Below are positions 1 through 9,365 of a DNA stretch of 58,573 nucleotides, piece after piece. The notes under the pieces were generated by a model. That model had not been told where the DNA came from. It did no database searches and saw nothing but the letters and a program-made list of their open reading frames with translations. Location of the stretch: contig JBBRXJ010000007.1 in assembly GCA_038248505.1 (NCBI GenBank), positions 1 through 58,573 on the forward strand. Reading direction: 5' to 3'. Position 1 is the first letter of the stretch. Every line of letters starts with the position of its first letter. The translations under genes were made by a program, and so were the position numbers. The stretch is from JBBRXJ01 sp038248505. Lineage in GTDB: Bacteria; Bacteroidota; Bacteroidia; Bacteroidales; JBBRXJ01.

Positions 1-1485
1 ATAGGGTATTAATGCAATATAAACATCGTTGCCTAAATCTGCAAAACGTATATTTCCGTCTGATTCCACTAAAATTTTGCTCGGTATTGCAATCCAAATG
101 TTATTCACACCTTTGGCAACTTGCATCATTACATTACGCAATTGAGCAGTTTGTTCGTAAGGGTCTCGTCCTGCGATATCTGCGTTGCTACCAGAATTTC
201 CAAAAAGCTGAAAATCTAAATTCTTAACTCCCATTCTCCAAGTACAAAGCTCCACAAAAGGGCCTGTATTTGCTGGTCTTCCTGCTGCTAGACTAGCCAA
301 TGTGTAGTTTTTATGAAGGTATGATGTTTCAAATTCAAAACGACGACTATCTGTAGTTTTTGCTCTCCAGTCAGCATAATTTTTATTGTCGAGATGATAA
401 AATGGTTTTGTATTATGCATCTCAACAGGAGTGTTAAATTTACGTTGTGCTATATCAATAATAACCTGAGCTGGTCTATATTTCATATTTGCAATCGTAC
501 CCGCTGTTTGTAAGTCGGTTGAAAAAAGTGACGTAATACTGTCATTTGTCAATCCCGACATTCGATTTGCTTCATCTGTAAAATATAAATACTGATAGCC
601 CATAGCAGCACCAGTTTGGCGCTCATATCCTCCTGTTTTATTGCGCGACTCAGGTCCAACCTGATTGCCATCCAACCAATGCAAGGCTTGTTCCATTAAC
701 ATCCAATCCATTACAGCTCTTCCTTGACGCTGTTTTACGGTGTCTTTTGCAAACTGATATAAGGATGCAACTGATTGAAAGCAATAAGGAAAATACACAT
801 GTGAGTTCCATTCTGTACGGCCTGCACAAAAGGTAGCTCGTGACCAATTATTTACCCAATCTGTAAAGTACTGCATGGCTGGCTTATTGCCATCTGTTAT
901 ATTCGTATTGTCTGAAAAATGTTGTGATAAAAGATAACCTCCTATACGTGCCATCCAATGAAAATTCTCAGAATTGAATTCAGTGCATGTATAAATGGGA
1001 TCCATATAACCGTCTTTTCTTGCGGTAAAACCTCTGTTTGGGTTATTCCACATCGACTGTACTTTAGTGTGTTGTACATCATCAACCGTTGTTATTCGAT
1101 CATAATAGGTAAAATAATAAAAACAATAACCAGGACATGAAAAAGGTTTATAGAAACTTCCTTCATACGTTCCGTAAATACCACTATGCCCACCTATGTT
1201 TGGGTCAAGTACTAAATTATTTAGGCAACTATCATTTCCACGACACATATACATATCGGCCATTAATAATGACCAGTAGCGTTTGCCATTATCAGTATCC
1301 CCTCTGCTTGATCGCTGTTTCCAGGTGTCAGCCGTTAATAGTAGTTCTACTCTTGACATGTATTCCGTTTTCCACGATGCCGCCTTGGGTGCAATACTAT
1401 CATGATGAACTGTTACCCATGAGTATTGTGATGATACTCTTAACCCATTAACCAATATAAATAAAATTAGTAGCGTGTTTTTCAT
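1..1485 (-). CDS. Secreted protein of unknown function (3' end outside the window)
   Basis: The gene reads leftward from an ATG at 1485 for 495 codons and is still open at base 1. The N-terminus, MKNTLLILFILVNGLRVSSQ, looks like a Sec signal peptide ending near SQ, so the product is exported. The body is rich in Trp, Tyr, His and Cys (for example the EFNSENFHWMARIGGYLL and CAGRTEWNSHVYF stretches), with spacing that recalls alpha/alpha-toroid carbohydrate-active enzymes. I do not recognise the family, so that is only an impression. No T9SS sorting domain can be judged because the C-terminus is missing. The several short plus-strand open frames over this interval are shadows. Confidence 0.8.
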   Translation of the reverse strand, partial: MKNTLLILFILVNGLRVSSQYSWVTVHHDSIAPKAASWKTEYMSRVELLLTADTWKQRSSRGDTDNGKRYWSLLMADMYMCRGNDSCLNNLVLDPNIGGHSGIYGTYEGSFYKPFSCPGYCFYYFTYYDRITTVDDVQHTKVQSMWNNPNRGFTARKDGYMDPIYTCTEFNSENFHWMARIGGYLLSQHFSDNTNITDGNKPAMQYFTDWVNNWSRATFCAGRTEWNSHVYFPYCFQSVASLYQFAKDTVKQRQGRAVMDWMLMEQALHWLDGNQVGPESRNKTGGYERQTGAAMGYQYLYFTDEANRMSGLTNDSITSLFSTDLQTAGTIANMKYRPAQVIIDIAQRKFNTPVEMHNTKPFYHLDNKNYADWRAKTTDSRRFEFETSYLHKNYTLASLAAGRPANTGPFVELCTWRMGVKNLDFQLFGNSGSNADIAGRDPYEQTAQLRNVMMQVAKGVNNIWIAIPSKILVESDGNIRFADLGNDVYIALIPY

Positions 1486-1841
1486 ATGCAATTATTTTAA
1501 TCTAAGATAAGATGTTTTTTATTAGTTCAATTCAAAACACACTCGAATTAATTGCGTCAAACCTCTTCAAATACAATAACAAGGCTAATGTATAGTAATG
1601 AAAATAATTGAAATTTCGCTAAGTTATTAAACTTTAACCTGTTAATTATTCAATTCGAATTGTGAGTGTAAATCTCAATTATGCCCTATAAAATGATAAT
1701 AAACGTGTGCCTATTTTTTAAAAATATCAAAGTTGAGGCGAGTTTATGTGTTTTTAAAAAAAAACGTGAGAAGATTTTTTAGATTGAATGTCAGTCTCAT
1801 GATAAAAGTGAATTGCAGGCATTATCTTTCATATCTAATGG
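1486..1841. other. Intergenic, 356 bp, no feature recognised
   Basis: This AT-rich spacer lies between two leftward genes. It should hold the promoter of the secreted protein at 1485, but I found no convincing TAnnTTTG box on the minus strand. There is no clear hairpin with a T tract and no protein-like frame. Confidence 0.6.
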
Positions 1842-2888
1842 CTATATTTCATTCTCAAAATATATTTTATAAAACTTTCTACCATCTTTCTCAACACCCT
1901 GTTCAATAAGTTCTCGGTTACCGTGAATATAGATGTGAAAATTCTTGTCGAGTTTTAATACGCTTTTAAAAATACGGGCTTGTTTTTTTACAGCATGTGG
2001 TGATATCTCAAAGGTCTCATCTAGTTGAATAGAGTAGTCTTCTCGATAGGTCTCGTCAAATTTGCGAAATGATTTAATAATACCAGCATCATTCAATACT
2101 TCTTTCTCAAACTCCTTCTTATTAAAATTATCATGGGTTTTAAAATAATCCATCGACTTATTAAGCATGTCAATCTGATCGGCCTTGTTAACTACAAATT
2201 CTTCGGCCAATTGCTTTGTTACAAAATTTTTGGTGATGTCTAAGAAATCCTTTGTCTTATGGTATTTATCGGCTTGTGTTTTCAGCATTAAAAAACTATC
2301 AATCCAATATTGAGCCTCAAATATTTTATTTGACTTATCAACAACACATATTTTGTACCCTGTTTCTTTCTCTGCATTTAAAATCATACAGCCTTTATCT
2401 AGCTTTTCAATATTAATGCCATCATCATAATTTATATAAAAACTGTTTCCAGTAGCATCCAATTTAAGAAACGATTGTCTATTCTCTGATTTAAAAATGC
2501 CAATGGCATCCATCGCAATACCTCCAACAACAACATCATTGAAGTGCACAATAAATAAATCGCCTGGTTTTATCTGAGGGTGATCAGACATTTCATAAAG
2601 ATGTTTGGCAATATCTACACTCTTGTCATGAAGAAGTTTGGTATTGTCAAATATTTGAGAAGCGTAAATATACAAGGGATTCATTTTAAAGTCTTCATTC
2701 GTAAATGTGAATGAATAATAGGCAGGCGCCGTAAATGGGGCCAAAAAATAACGTATTAACAATTCAGATAATCGTGCATCTGAAACATTGAGTTCTGTTT
2801 TTGAGCTTATTAAATCTTCACCCTTGTTCTGATTGCCAATGTGATGCACAGATATGTGGTCTATTTTAGCACTTGAATAATCTATCAT
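1842..2888 (-). CDS. Nucleoid-associated protein, NA37/YejK-like
   Basis: This 348-residue protein matches the NA37 (37-kDa nucleoid-associated protein, NdpA/YejK) family. It opens with a short segment ending in SVHHIGNQ, then a region with ELLIRYFLAPF, then the phrase GDLFIVHFNDVVVGG in the middle, and it has the usual family length. E. coli YejK binds DNA and copurifies with the nucleoid, but its exact role is not settled. In Bacteroidota, members often occur as single genes near mobile or defence loci; here no such neighbours are visible. The ATG at 2888 is the natural start. It has no signal peptide, so it is cytoplasmic. Confidence 0.8.
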   Translation of the reverse strand: MIDYSSAKIDHISVHHIGNQNKGEDLISSKTELNVSDARLSELLIRYFLAPFTAPAYYSFTFTNEDFKMNPLYIYASQIFDNTKLLHDKSVDIAKHLYEMSDHPQIKPGDLFIVHFNDVVVGGIAMDAIGIFKSENRQSFLKLDATGNSFYINYDDGINIEKLDKGCMILNAEKETGYKICVVDKSNKIFEAQYWIDSFLMLKTQADKYHKTKDFLDITKNFVTKQLAEEFVVNKADQIDMLNKSMDYFKTHDNFNKKEFEKEVLNDAGIIKSFRKFDETYREDYSIQLDETFEISPHAVKKQARIFKSVLKLDKNFHIYIHGNRELIEQGVEKDGRKFYKIYFENEI

Positions 2889-3243
2889 AATAAAATTGTT
2901 TAATGGCTAAATTAAGCATTTTGCTTAATTATCTATTAAATCAGTGAGACTTTAATCCCAATTACCCCTGATTATTTATTAGTACTTCTGCCCAGGCGGT
3001 CTGGAGCCGTTTCTGAGCTAAATTAATATATCTTAAATATTTATTTACTGTAGCTTTTACATGAATTAATATATGCTGTTGAACAATACCTAGTCTGCCT
3101 GCAACGAAGTAGCTTATCGGTTTGGGGATTGGTTAAATTTGATTTTATGCCAACAAGTCTGAATCAAACTTTTATTTAATAGCATTCAATGTTAAAATTA
3201 TAATATACTTTTACATAAATTAGCTTTTAAATTGATCATTACA
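2889..3243. other. Intergenic between NA37 gene and larE
   Basis: This divergent spacer of about 355 bp holds the low-confidence remnant at 2962-3132 and one -7-like box, TAAATTTG at 3134-3141 on the plus strand, about 100 bp upstream of larE. No TTTG is found at the right distance for a -33 element (the nearest, at 3121-3124, is too close), so the promoter call is weak. Nothing else is recognisable. Confidence 0.4.
2962..3132 (-). pseudogene. Possible gene remnant, 56 codons without a start
   Basis: On the minus strand an open frame runs from just after a TAA (plus-strand 3133-3135) to a TAA at 2962-2964. It reads as plausible helical protein near its end, e.g. YLRYINLAQKRLQTAWAEVL, but it has no ATG, GTG or TTG near its beginning. 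It could be the tail of a decayed gene (transposase-like or regulator-like). I cannot assign a family and it may be chance. Confidence 0.25.
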
Positions 3244-4065
3244 ATGGATCACAAATTAGAATTCTTAAAAAAATGCTTACGAACCTATAAAAGTGCAATT
3301 ATAGCATTTTCAGGAGGTGTAGATAGTACATTTCTTGCAAAAATTGCAAAAGAGATATATGGTGATAATTTATTATTAATAACAGCCACATCAAGTACCT
3401 ATCCATTTTACGAGCTCGATGAAGCAAAATCATTAGCGGCTTTATTAAATATTAAACATCAAATAATTATTTCGGAAGAAATTGACATACCAGGATATGC
3501 CGATAACCCTCCTGATCGTTGCTATTACTGTAAGAGCGAATTGTTTGAAAAGATAAATCACATTGCTACACAGCAAGGTTTTGATGTTGTATTTGATGGT
3601 AGTAATGCTGAGGATTCAAAGGATTTTAGACCTGGAATGAAAGCAAAAAATGAAAAGGGGGTTAAATCGCCTTTATCTGAGTCTGGCTTTACTAAAGAAG
3701 ATATTCGTTATTTTTCAAAAATGTTAAAGCTCCCAACTGCAAATAAACAGTCATATGCCTGTTTAGCATCTCGTTTCCCTTATGGAGAAAAAATTACTAT
3801 TGAAAAGTTAGATCGTCTCGCTAATGCGGAGTATGCTCTGCGCAATATGGGTTTTACTCAATTTAGAATTCGTAGTCATCAAAATATGGCTCGTCTTGAA
3901 TTTATAACTTCAGAAATGGACTTAGCATGGAGAAATAAAGAGATGCTAAATTCAATTTGTAAGAGTAATGGATTTAACTACGTAACAATTGATTTGTCGG
4001 GTTATCGCACCGGCTCTATGAATGAAACCTTATCGGATGATGTAAAATCGAAATTTACTCCCTAA
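3244..4065 (+). CDS. larE: LarE-family ATP-dependent sulfur transferase
   Basis: PP-loop ATP pyrophosphatase of the LarE family, 273 residues from the ATG at 3244; an in-frame TTG at 3232 would add four residues. LarE adenylates pyridinium biscarboxylic acid mononucleotide and replaces its carboxylates with thiocarboxylates, making the nickel-pincer cofactor of lactate racemase. The P-loop SGGVDST lies at residues 23-29. A CYYC pair sits at 93-96, and Cys173 (in ACLASRFPYG) is at the position of the sacrificial cysteine Cys176 of Lactobacillus plantarum LarE. No larA, larB or larC is visible nearby, so the true substrate here is uncertain. Soluble, cytoplasmic, transcribed alone. Confidence 0.85.
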   Translation: MDHKLEFLKKCLRTYKSAIIAFSGGVDSTFLAKIAKEIYGDNLLLITATSSTYPFYELDEAKSLAALLNIKHQIIISEEIDIPGYADNPPDRCYYCKSELFEKINHIATQQGFDVVFDGSNAEDSKDFRPGMKAKNEKGVKSPLSESGFTKEDIRYFSKMLKLPTANKQSYACLASRFPYGEKITIEKLDRLANAEYALRNMGFTQFRIRSHQNMARLEFITSEMDLAWRNKEMLNSICKSNGFNYVTIDLSGYRTGSMNETLSDDVKSKFTP

Positions 4066-4099
4066 GTTTTTATTTTCTGAATTGAAATTAAAATGAATA

Positions 4100-4131
4100 A
4101 GATACAGATGATATCTTATTCATCTGTATCT
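4100..4131 (+). terminator. Inverted repeat downstream of larE
   Basis: A perfect 12-bp inverted repeat: AGATACAGATGA at 4100-4111 and its complement at 4120-4131, with an 8-nt loop. It lies 35 bp after the larE stop and before the convergent end of alaS. The sequence after it is AT-rich (tataatttta) but has no clean T run, so it may be a weak terminator or a transcript-stabilising hairpin. Confidence 0.5.
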
Positions 4132-4282
4132 ATAATTTTAAAAACCGTATATAACTTTAGAAGTATCTGCACTAAAGTTTACTGGTTTGATCATGTTTTT
4201 GTATTGAGGTTTATCCCGATACAATCTGTGGAGTTAGTTTTTGGTGATATAAACAATTACTAATGTATAAACATCTTAAAAA

Positions 4283-6901
4283 CTAGTTCAAAAATCCAAT
4301 AGCTTTTTTAATAGCTAAATCAAATCCATTAATATTAGTACCGCCAGCTGAAGCATAGAATGCTTGCCCACCTCCGCTACCATTAATTTCTTTTGATATT
4401 TCTTTAATAATTACACCTGCATTAAGTCCTTTGTTTTTGATGAGATCTTCCGTTATCATTACAGATATACTTGCTTTTCCATCTATTTCTGCAGCTATAA
4501 CAAAAAATAGATTTGTATGCTCGCTCTTTAATTGAAATGCTAAATCCTTAATGGATAAAGCGGAATCAATTGCTATTTTTTCTGCAATTACTTGAATTCC
4601 ATTTATTGTTTTAATCTTTTGAACCAATTCGGCTTTAATTATTTTATTGCGATCTTTCAATAAAAGTTCTATTTGCTTGCGAAGTACTTGGTTTTCATCA
4701 AGAACATTTTGAACTGATTTAGTGAGTTCTTTAGGGTTTTTAAAAATTGTATTTATGCAATTTAAAGTGTCTAGCTTTTCATTTATATATGCTTCCGCTT
4801 TAACACCTGCAACCGCTTCAATACGTCGTATCCCAGCTGAAATTGCCCCTTCCGATAGTATCTTGAATGCTCCAATTTGGCCGCTGGCTTTTACATGAGT
4901 CCCTCCGCACAGTTCAACAGAATCGCCAAGTTTTATTACACGAACCTTTTCACCATACTTCTCGCCAAATAATGCCATAGCGCCGAGTTTTCGGGCATCA
5001 TCAATTGGCATCTCTCGCGTTTCATTTAAAATATCATTATGTCGAATTTTTTGATTTACAATATTTTCAACTTTGCGAATATCTTCAGCATTCATTTTTT
5101 GATAATGCGAGAAGTCAAATCGTAAATAATTTGGATTTACCAGCGATCCCTTTTGTTCAACATGTGTTCCTAATACCTCTCGTAATGCTGCATGCATAAG
5201 GTGTGTGGCCGAATGATTGCATTGTGTATTGATACGGTCTTCGGAATTTACAACCGCTTTATATGTTGATTTTACATCTTTGGGTAGTTCATTACAGATG
5301 TGTATTATCAGATTGTTTTCTTTTTGAGTGTCAATAATAAATGTCTTATCTCCATTGGTTTCTATAAACCCAGTATCGCCAACTTGCCCTCCGCTCTCAG
5401 CATAGAAAGGAGTTTTGTCAAAGACTAAATGATACATTTCTTTTCCTTTGGAACTTACTTTTCTATAACGTGTAATATTTATTTCCGCGTCTAATCCATC
5501 ATATCCAACAAATGTTACCGCTTCATTTTCTCTAACTTTAACCCAATCTAATGTTTCAACAACGGCGGCTTGTCGTGAACGACTTTTCTGATTTAGCATC
5601 TCATTATTAAACTGTTCGATGTTAACCGAAAGTCCCTGCTCTCGTAATATCAGTTCTGTAAGGTCAAGTGGAAATCCAAACGTATCATAAAGTTTAAAGG
5701 CTGTTTCGCCATCAACTGTTTTTGATCCTTTTGAATTACATTCCTTAATAATATTGTCAAGTAATTTTATCCCTGTTTCAAGAGTACGCAAAAAGGTTAA
5801 TTCTTCCTCATATATAACTTTTTCAATAAAATCTTTGCAGTTAATTAACTCGGGGTATGCATTGCCCATGGTATTAATAAGTGCAGAAAATACTTTACAG
5901 ATGAATGGTTCTGTTTGGTTCAAATAGGTATATCCATATCTAACGGCTCTACGAAGTATACGACGTATTACATAACCGGCACCTGTATTTGAGGGAACTT
6001 CACCGTCAGTTATTGCAAATGAGATTGCTCGCAAATGGTCGGCAATGACGCGCATAGCAATATCTGTCATCTCTTCTTTCCCATACGATTTATTGCTGGT
6101 TAATGCGATTTTTTGAATGATTGGCTGAAATACATCTGTCTCATACGATGATGTTTTACCTTGCATTACCATACACAAACGTTCAAACCCCATGCCTGTA
6201 TCAACATGCTTGTCGGGTAATAATTCTAAGCTTCGGTCTGCTTTTCTATTGTATTGAATAAATACATTATTCCATATTTCAATAACCTCTGGGTGACTCG
6301 CATTTACAAGGTTTCTACCAGCAAGCGCTTTTTTAGCATCTTCGGTTCTTAAGTCAATATGAATCTCGGAGCATGGACCGCATGGACCTGTTTCCCCCAT
6401 TTCCCAAAAGTTGTCTTTTTTATTTCCATAGATGATTTTATCCTCAGTGACAAATTTTTTCCATATTTCACGTGCTTCGTTATCGGGATCCAATCCATCC
6501 TCCTTACTGCCTTCAAATACAGTAACATATAGATTGTTCTTCTCAATTTTCAGTGTCACGGTTAAAAATTCCCATGCCCAAGCTATAGCATCTTCTTTAA
6601 AATAGTCTCCAAAAGACCAGTTTCCGAGCATTTCAAATAAGGTGTGATGATATCCATCATATCCAACTTCTTCTAAGTCATTGTGTTTGCCTGAAACGCG
6701 CAAGCATTTTTGTGAATCGGCTATCCTTTTATATTGCGCTGGAGCATTCCCTAAAAAGATATCTTTAAACTGGTTCATGCCAGCATTCGTAAACATGAGT
6801 GTGGGATCGTTTTTAACAACCAAGGGAGCAGAGGGAACAATCTTATGTTGCTTGCTCTCAAAGAATTTCAGGAAGCTGTCTCGAATTTCGGAAGATGTCA
6901 T
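4283..6901 (-). CDS. alaS: Alanine--tRNA ligase
   Basis: Full-length alanyl-tRNA synthetase, 872 residues, with all expected parts: the class II catalytic domain at the N-terminus (starting SSEIRDSFLKFFESKQHKIV), a tRNA-recognition region, the editing domain with zinc-site motifs HSATH and CGGTH, and a C-terminal DHHA1 domain ending with the GGGQAFYASAGG segment. It charges tRNA-Ala and hydrolyses mischarged Ser/Gly-tRNA-Ala. It is transcribed leftward as a single gene and diverges from the M23 peptidase run, with which it shares a 126-bp promoter region. Confidence 0.98.
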   Translation of the reverse strand: MTSSEIRDSFLKFFESKQHKIVPSAPLVVKNDPTLMFTNAGMNQFKDIFLGNAPAQYKRIADSQKCLRVSGKHNDLEEVGYDGYHHTLFEMLGNWSFGDYFKEDAIAWAWEFLTVTLKIEKNNLYVTVFEGSKEDGLDPDNEAREIWKKFVTEDKIIYGNKKDNFWEMGETGPCGPCSEIHIDLRTEDAKKALAGRNLVNASHPEVIEIWNNVFIQYNRKADRSLELLPDKHVDTGMGFERLCMVMQGKTSSYETDVFQPIIQKIALTSNKSYGKEEMTDIAMRVIADHLRAISFAITDGEVPSNTGAGYVIRRILRRAVRYGYTYLNQTEPFICKVFSALINTMGNAYPELINCKDFIEKVIYEEELTFLRTLETGIKLLDNIIKECNSKGSKTVDGETAFKLYDTFGFPLDLTELILREQGLSVNIEQFNNEMLNQKSRSRQAAVVETLDWVKVRENEAVTFVGYDGLDAEINITRYRKVSSKGKEMYHLVFDKTPFYAESGGQVGDTGFIETNGDKTFIIDTQKENNLIIHICNELPKDVKSTYKAVVNSEDRINTQCNHSATHLMHAALREVLGTHVEQKGSLVNPNYLRFDFSHYQKMNAEDIRKVENIVNQKIRHNDILNETREMPIDDARKLGAMALFGEKYGEKVRVIKLGDSVELCGGTHVKASGQIGAFKILSEGAISAGIRRIEAVAGVKAEAYINEKLDTLNCINTIFKNPKELTKSVQNVLDENQVLRKQIELLLKDRNKIIKAELVQKIKTINGIQVIAEKIAIDSALSIKDLAFQLKSEHTNLFFVIAAEIDGKASISVMITEDLIKNKGLNAGVIIKEISKEINGSGGGQAFYASAGGTNINGFDLAIKKAIGFLN

Positions 6902-6970
6902 CTTTAATTTTATTAACTAGTTATGAATAGGTTATCAACAAAATATCAACAGTTTATGCTAATTTTTGTT

Positions 6971-6978
6971 GCAAAAGT
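6971..6978 (-). promoter_or_regulatory. Candidate -7 box for alaS
   Basis: Read on the minus strand this is TACTTTTG, a full match to the Bacteroidota -7 consensus TAnnTTTG. It would start transcription about 60 nt before the alaS ATG. A clear -33 TTTG was not found. Such boxes occur by chance about once per 1.5 kb in DNA this AT-rich, so position is the main support. Confidence 0.45.
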
Positions 6979-6990
6979 AGTTTTTTTCTT

Positions 6991-6998
6991 TTAGTTTT
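6991..6998 (+). promoter_or_regulatory. Candidate -7 box for the M23 peptidase run
   Basis: TAGTTTTG matches the TAnnTTTG -7 consensus, 30 bp before the ATG at 7028. A TTTG at 6964-6967 and a TTG at 6968-6970 lie 20-23 bp upstream, an acceptable -33 distance. It lies back to back with the alaS box, 12 bp away, so the two transcripts may compete for polymerase. Confidence 0.45.
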
Positions 6999-7027
6999 GG
7001 TGATTCGTGATTTCTTTTAAATAATAG

Positions 7028-7996
7028 ATGGCAAAATATAGATTCAATAAAGATTTGCTGAGTTTTGTTCCAATTCAGAAGAGTATTCGTGAGAAGCTTA
7101 TGAGTTTTCTATTGTATTCTGTTGGCTTTATATTTGCCGCGGTTATTGCAAATATTGTTTTTAGTCATTTTCGTGAAACACCAAAGGAAAAAAGATTGCT
7201 TCGTGAACAGTCTGATTTAATTGTGAAGTATATGATGCTTAATAAACAGCTTGATCAAATAAGCTTGGTTATGAGTGATATACAACAACGTGATGATTTA
7301 GTGTACCGTCCAATTTTTGATGCAAAAGCCATCCCTCAATCTATTAGAGAAGCAGGTTTTGGTGGGGTGAATAGGTATGCTTCTTTAGAGAATATGAAAG
7401 AATCAGAATTAATGGTTAATACGGCTAAACGTGTTGATAAACTATTGAAACAAATTTATATTCAGTCAAAATCCTATGATGAAGTTATTGAATTAGCTCG
7501 AAATAAGGATAAAATGATTGCTTGTGTGCCTGCCATTCAGCCTGTAGCGTTGAATGATTTTTACCGTTTAACCTCCTATTTCGGACAACGTATTGATCCT
7601 TTTTTAAGTTTTGGAAAATGGCATCAAGGAATGGATTTTGCTGCTTCTGTAGGCACAAAAATCTATGCAACGGGAGATGGGGTAGTATCTATTGCTGGAT
7701 ATTCAAATGGAGGCTATGGAAATTGTATTGATATTTGCCATGGTTTCGGGTATCTTACGCGCTATGCTCATTTAAGTAAAATTATTGTAAAACAAGGGCA
7801 GCGCGTTAAACGTGGTGAGGTAATTGGCTTAATGGGAAGTACTGGACGTTCAACTGGTTCCCACCTTCATTACGAAGTACAATGCAATAAAGTACCTATG
7901 AATCCTATTAACTTCTACTTCAACGATATTACTCCTGAGCAATATGATTTGATGGTGCGATTATCGGCTGAAGAAGGCGGTAAAACAATGGATTAA
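7028..7996 (+). CDS. Membrane-anchored M23 family metallopeptidase (first copy)
   Basis: LytM-type peptidoglycan endopeptidase, 322 residues. One transmembrane segment lies at about 26-46, followed by a periplasmic coiled-coil region (about 50-160) and the M23 domain (about 180-300). The zinc/catalytic residues are present: His199 and Asp203 in HQGMD, His248 in YAHLS, and His279/His281 in SHLHYEV, so it should be an active hydrolase that cuts peptide cross-links. It is the first gene of a closely spaced run, 11 bp before a paralogue of nearly equal length. This pair beside alaS with a MerR gene is an arrangement I associate with Bacteroidota. Confidence 0.92.
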   Translation: MAKYRFNKDLLSFVPIQKSIREKLMSFLLYSVGFIFAAVIANIVFSHFRETPKEKRLLREQSDLIVKYMMLNKQLDQISLVMSDIQQRDDLVYRPIFDAKAIPQSIREAGFGGVNRYASLENMKESELMVNTAKRVDKLLKQIYIQSKSYDEVIELARNKDKMIACVPAIQPVALNDFYRLTSYFGQRIDPFLSFGKWHQGMDFAASVGTKIYATGDGVVSIAGYSNGGYGNCIDICHGFGYLTRYAHLSKIIVKQGQRVKRGEVIGLMGSTGRSTGSHLHYEVQCNKVPMNPINFYFNDITPEQYDLMVRLSAEEGGKTMD

Positions 7997-8007
7997 TTTT
8001 CCGCATT

Positions 8008-8979
8008 ATGTCTAAGTACACCTACAAGTTTAATAGCGAAAATCTTATTTTTTATAGGGTTAATGCGGGTGTTCGTCACAAAATACAACGTTTTCTTTTT
8101 TATTTCGCGATTACAATGGTAGTGGCTGTCCTAATAAATATCGCCTTCTCTGTTTTTTTTGATACCCCAAATGAAAGTAGAATTCGACGAGAGAATGAAA
8201 AATTAGCCAAAGAATACAAGACGATGCAGAATAAGTTTATTCAAGCTCGAACCGTTTTAGATGATGTTAAACAACGTGATCGCAATATTTTTCGCATTAT
8301 TTTTGACTCAAAACCAATTACTGGATTAAATGAAGCGGGGCTTATTAATACTAGGCGCTTTGAAGAATTGGAAGAATTAAATAATAATGTAATCGTTGAT
8401 GAAACCTCGTATCGTCTTGGGGAGATTGATGTACAAATGAAACGTCAGAATGAGATTATTCAAAATATTTTATTTCGTGCCGAAAATAAAGTTGGCTTTC
8501 TTTCCTCGTTGCCTGTTATTCTGCCAATAAATAATAGTGATTTAAAAAGAACTGCTGCCGGATGGGGATGGAAAATTCATCCGATTTATAAGATTAAAAA
8601 ATTTCATAAAGGAATTGATTTTACAGCTCCTATTGGTGAGCCTGTTTTAGCAACAGGTGCAGGTGTGGTTTTAGATATTAATAGAAATACCCACATGAAG
8701 GATGGTTTTAAAATAATCATTGATCATAGCTATGGATATCAGACAGTATATGCACATTTAAAAGATTTTAATGTGCGCTTGGGGCAAAAAGTTAAACGAG
8801 GTGATGTAATAGGATACGTTGGGAGTACCGGAATGTCAACGGCTCCTCATTTGCATTTTGAAGTTATAAAGGATGGCGAAAATGTGAATCCTGTTTTTTA
8901 TTTTTTTAATGAACTTTCTCCTAAACAGTTTCAACAAATTATTCATATTTCAGCTCAAACGGGTCAAACTTTTGATTAA
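8008..8979 (+). CDS. Membrane-anchored M23 family metallopeptidase (second copy)
   Basis: Tandem paralogue of the preceding gene, 323 residues with the same plan: transmembrane segment at about 28-50, coiled-coil stalk, M23 domain from about 175. The catalytic set is complete (His200/Asp204 in HKGID, His250 in YAHLK, His281/His283 in PHLHFEV). The two proteins clearly share the stalk phrases RIRREN/LLREQ and QRD as well as the peptidase domain, but have diverged widely, so they are probably not redundant. The gap of 11 bp implies co-transcription. It likely acts on the inner face of the cell wall. Confidence 0.92.
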   Translation: MSKYTYKFNSENLIFYRVNAGVRHKIQRFLFYFAITMVVAVLINIAFSVFFDTPNESRIRRENEKLAKEYKTMQNKFIQARTVLDDVKQRDRNIFRIIFDSKPITGLNEAGLINTRRFEELEELNNNVIVDETSYRLGEIDVQMKRQNEIIQNILFRAENKVGFLSSLPVILPINNSDLKRTAAGWGWKIHPIYKIKKFHKGIDFTAPIGEPVLATGAGVVLDINRNTHMKDGFKIIIDHSYGYQTVYAHLKDFNVRLGQKVKRGDVIGYVGSTGMSTAPHLHFEVIKDGENVNPVFYFFNELSPKQFQQIIHISAQTGQTFD

Positions 8980-8990
8980 TATTTTCTACA

Positions 8991-9326
8991 GTGGCATATA
9001 AAGAAAAGAAAACAGAGAAACTCTATTTTACAATTGGGGAAGTAGCTGATAAATTTGCTGTAAATGCATCTCTAATTCGCTTTTGGGAAAAAGAATTTGA
9101 TACCATACGGCCTCGTAAAAACACAAAAGGGAATCGACTTTTTACTCAAAAAGATATCGAGTCAATAAAATTGATTTATCATCTAGTGAAAGAAAAAGGG
9201 ATGACTTTAAGCGGTGCTAAAAAGAAAATTAAAGAAAATAAAAACGATTCTATAAATCACGAGGAAATTGTTCTTAAGCTCCAGGAAATACGCAATCAGC
9301 TTAATGAAATTACTCACCTTATGTAG
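8991..9326 (+). CDS. MerR-family transcriptional regulator
   Basis: This 111-residue protein starts at a GTG, 11 bp after the M23 gene. The N-terminal winged helix reads YFTIGEVADKFAVNASLIRF, followed by WEKEFDTIRPRKNTKGNRLF, the classical MerR DNA-binding pattern. A short helix follows, with no cysteine or other effector-domain signature, so metal sensing is unlikely. The gene sits at the end of the peptidase run; it may be a constitutively expressed cell-wall or stress regulator, but targets cannot be read from the sequence. Confidence 0.85.
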   Translation: MAYKEKKTEKLYFTIGEVADKFAVNASLIRFWEKEFDTIRPRKNTKGNRLFTQKDIESIKLIYHLVKEKGMTLSGAKKKIKENKNDSINHEEIVLKLQEIRNQLNEITHLM

Positions 9327-9365
9327 TCTTTCCTTATCTCTAAATTAAATAAATCATTTATTTCT

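Noticed and set aside
1..1451. Plus-strand ORFs of 60-104 codons at the left edge
   Set aside because: They oppose a continuous 495-codon minus-strand gene with a signal peptide; they have no family features.
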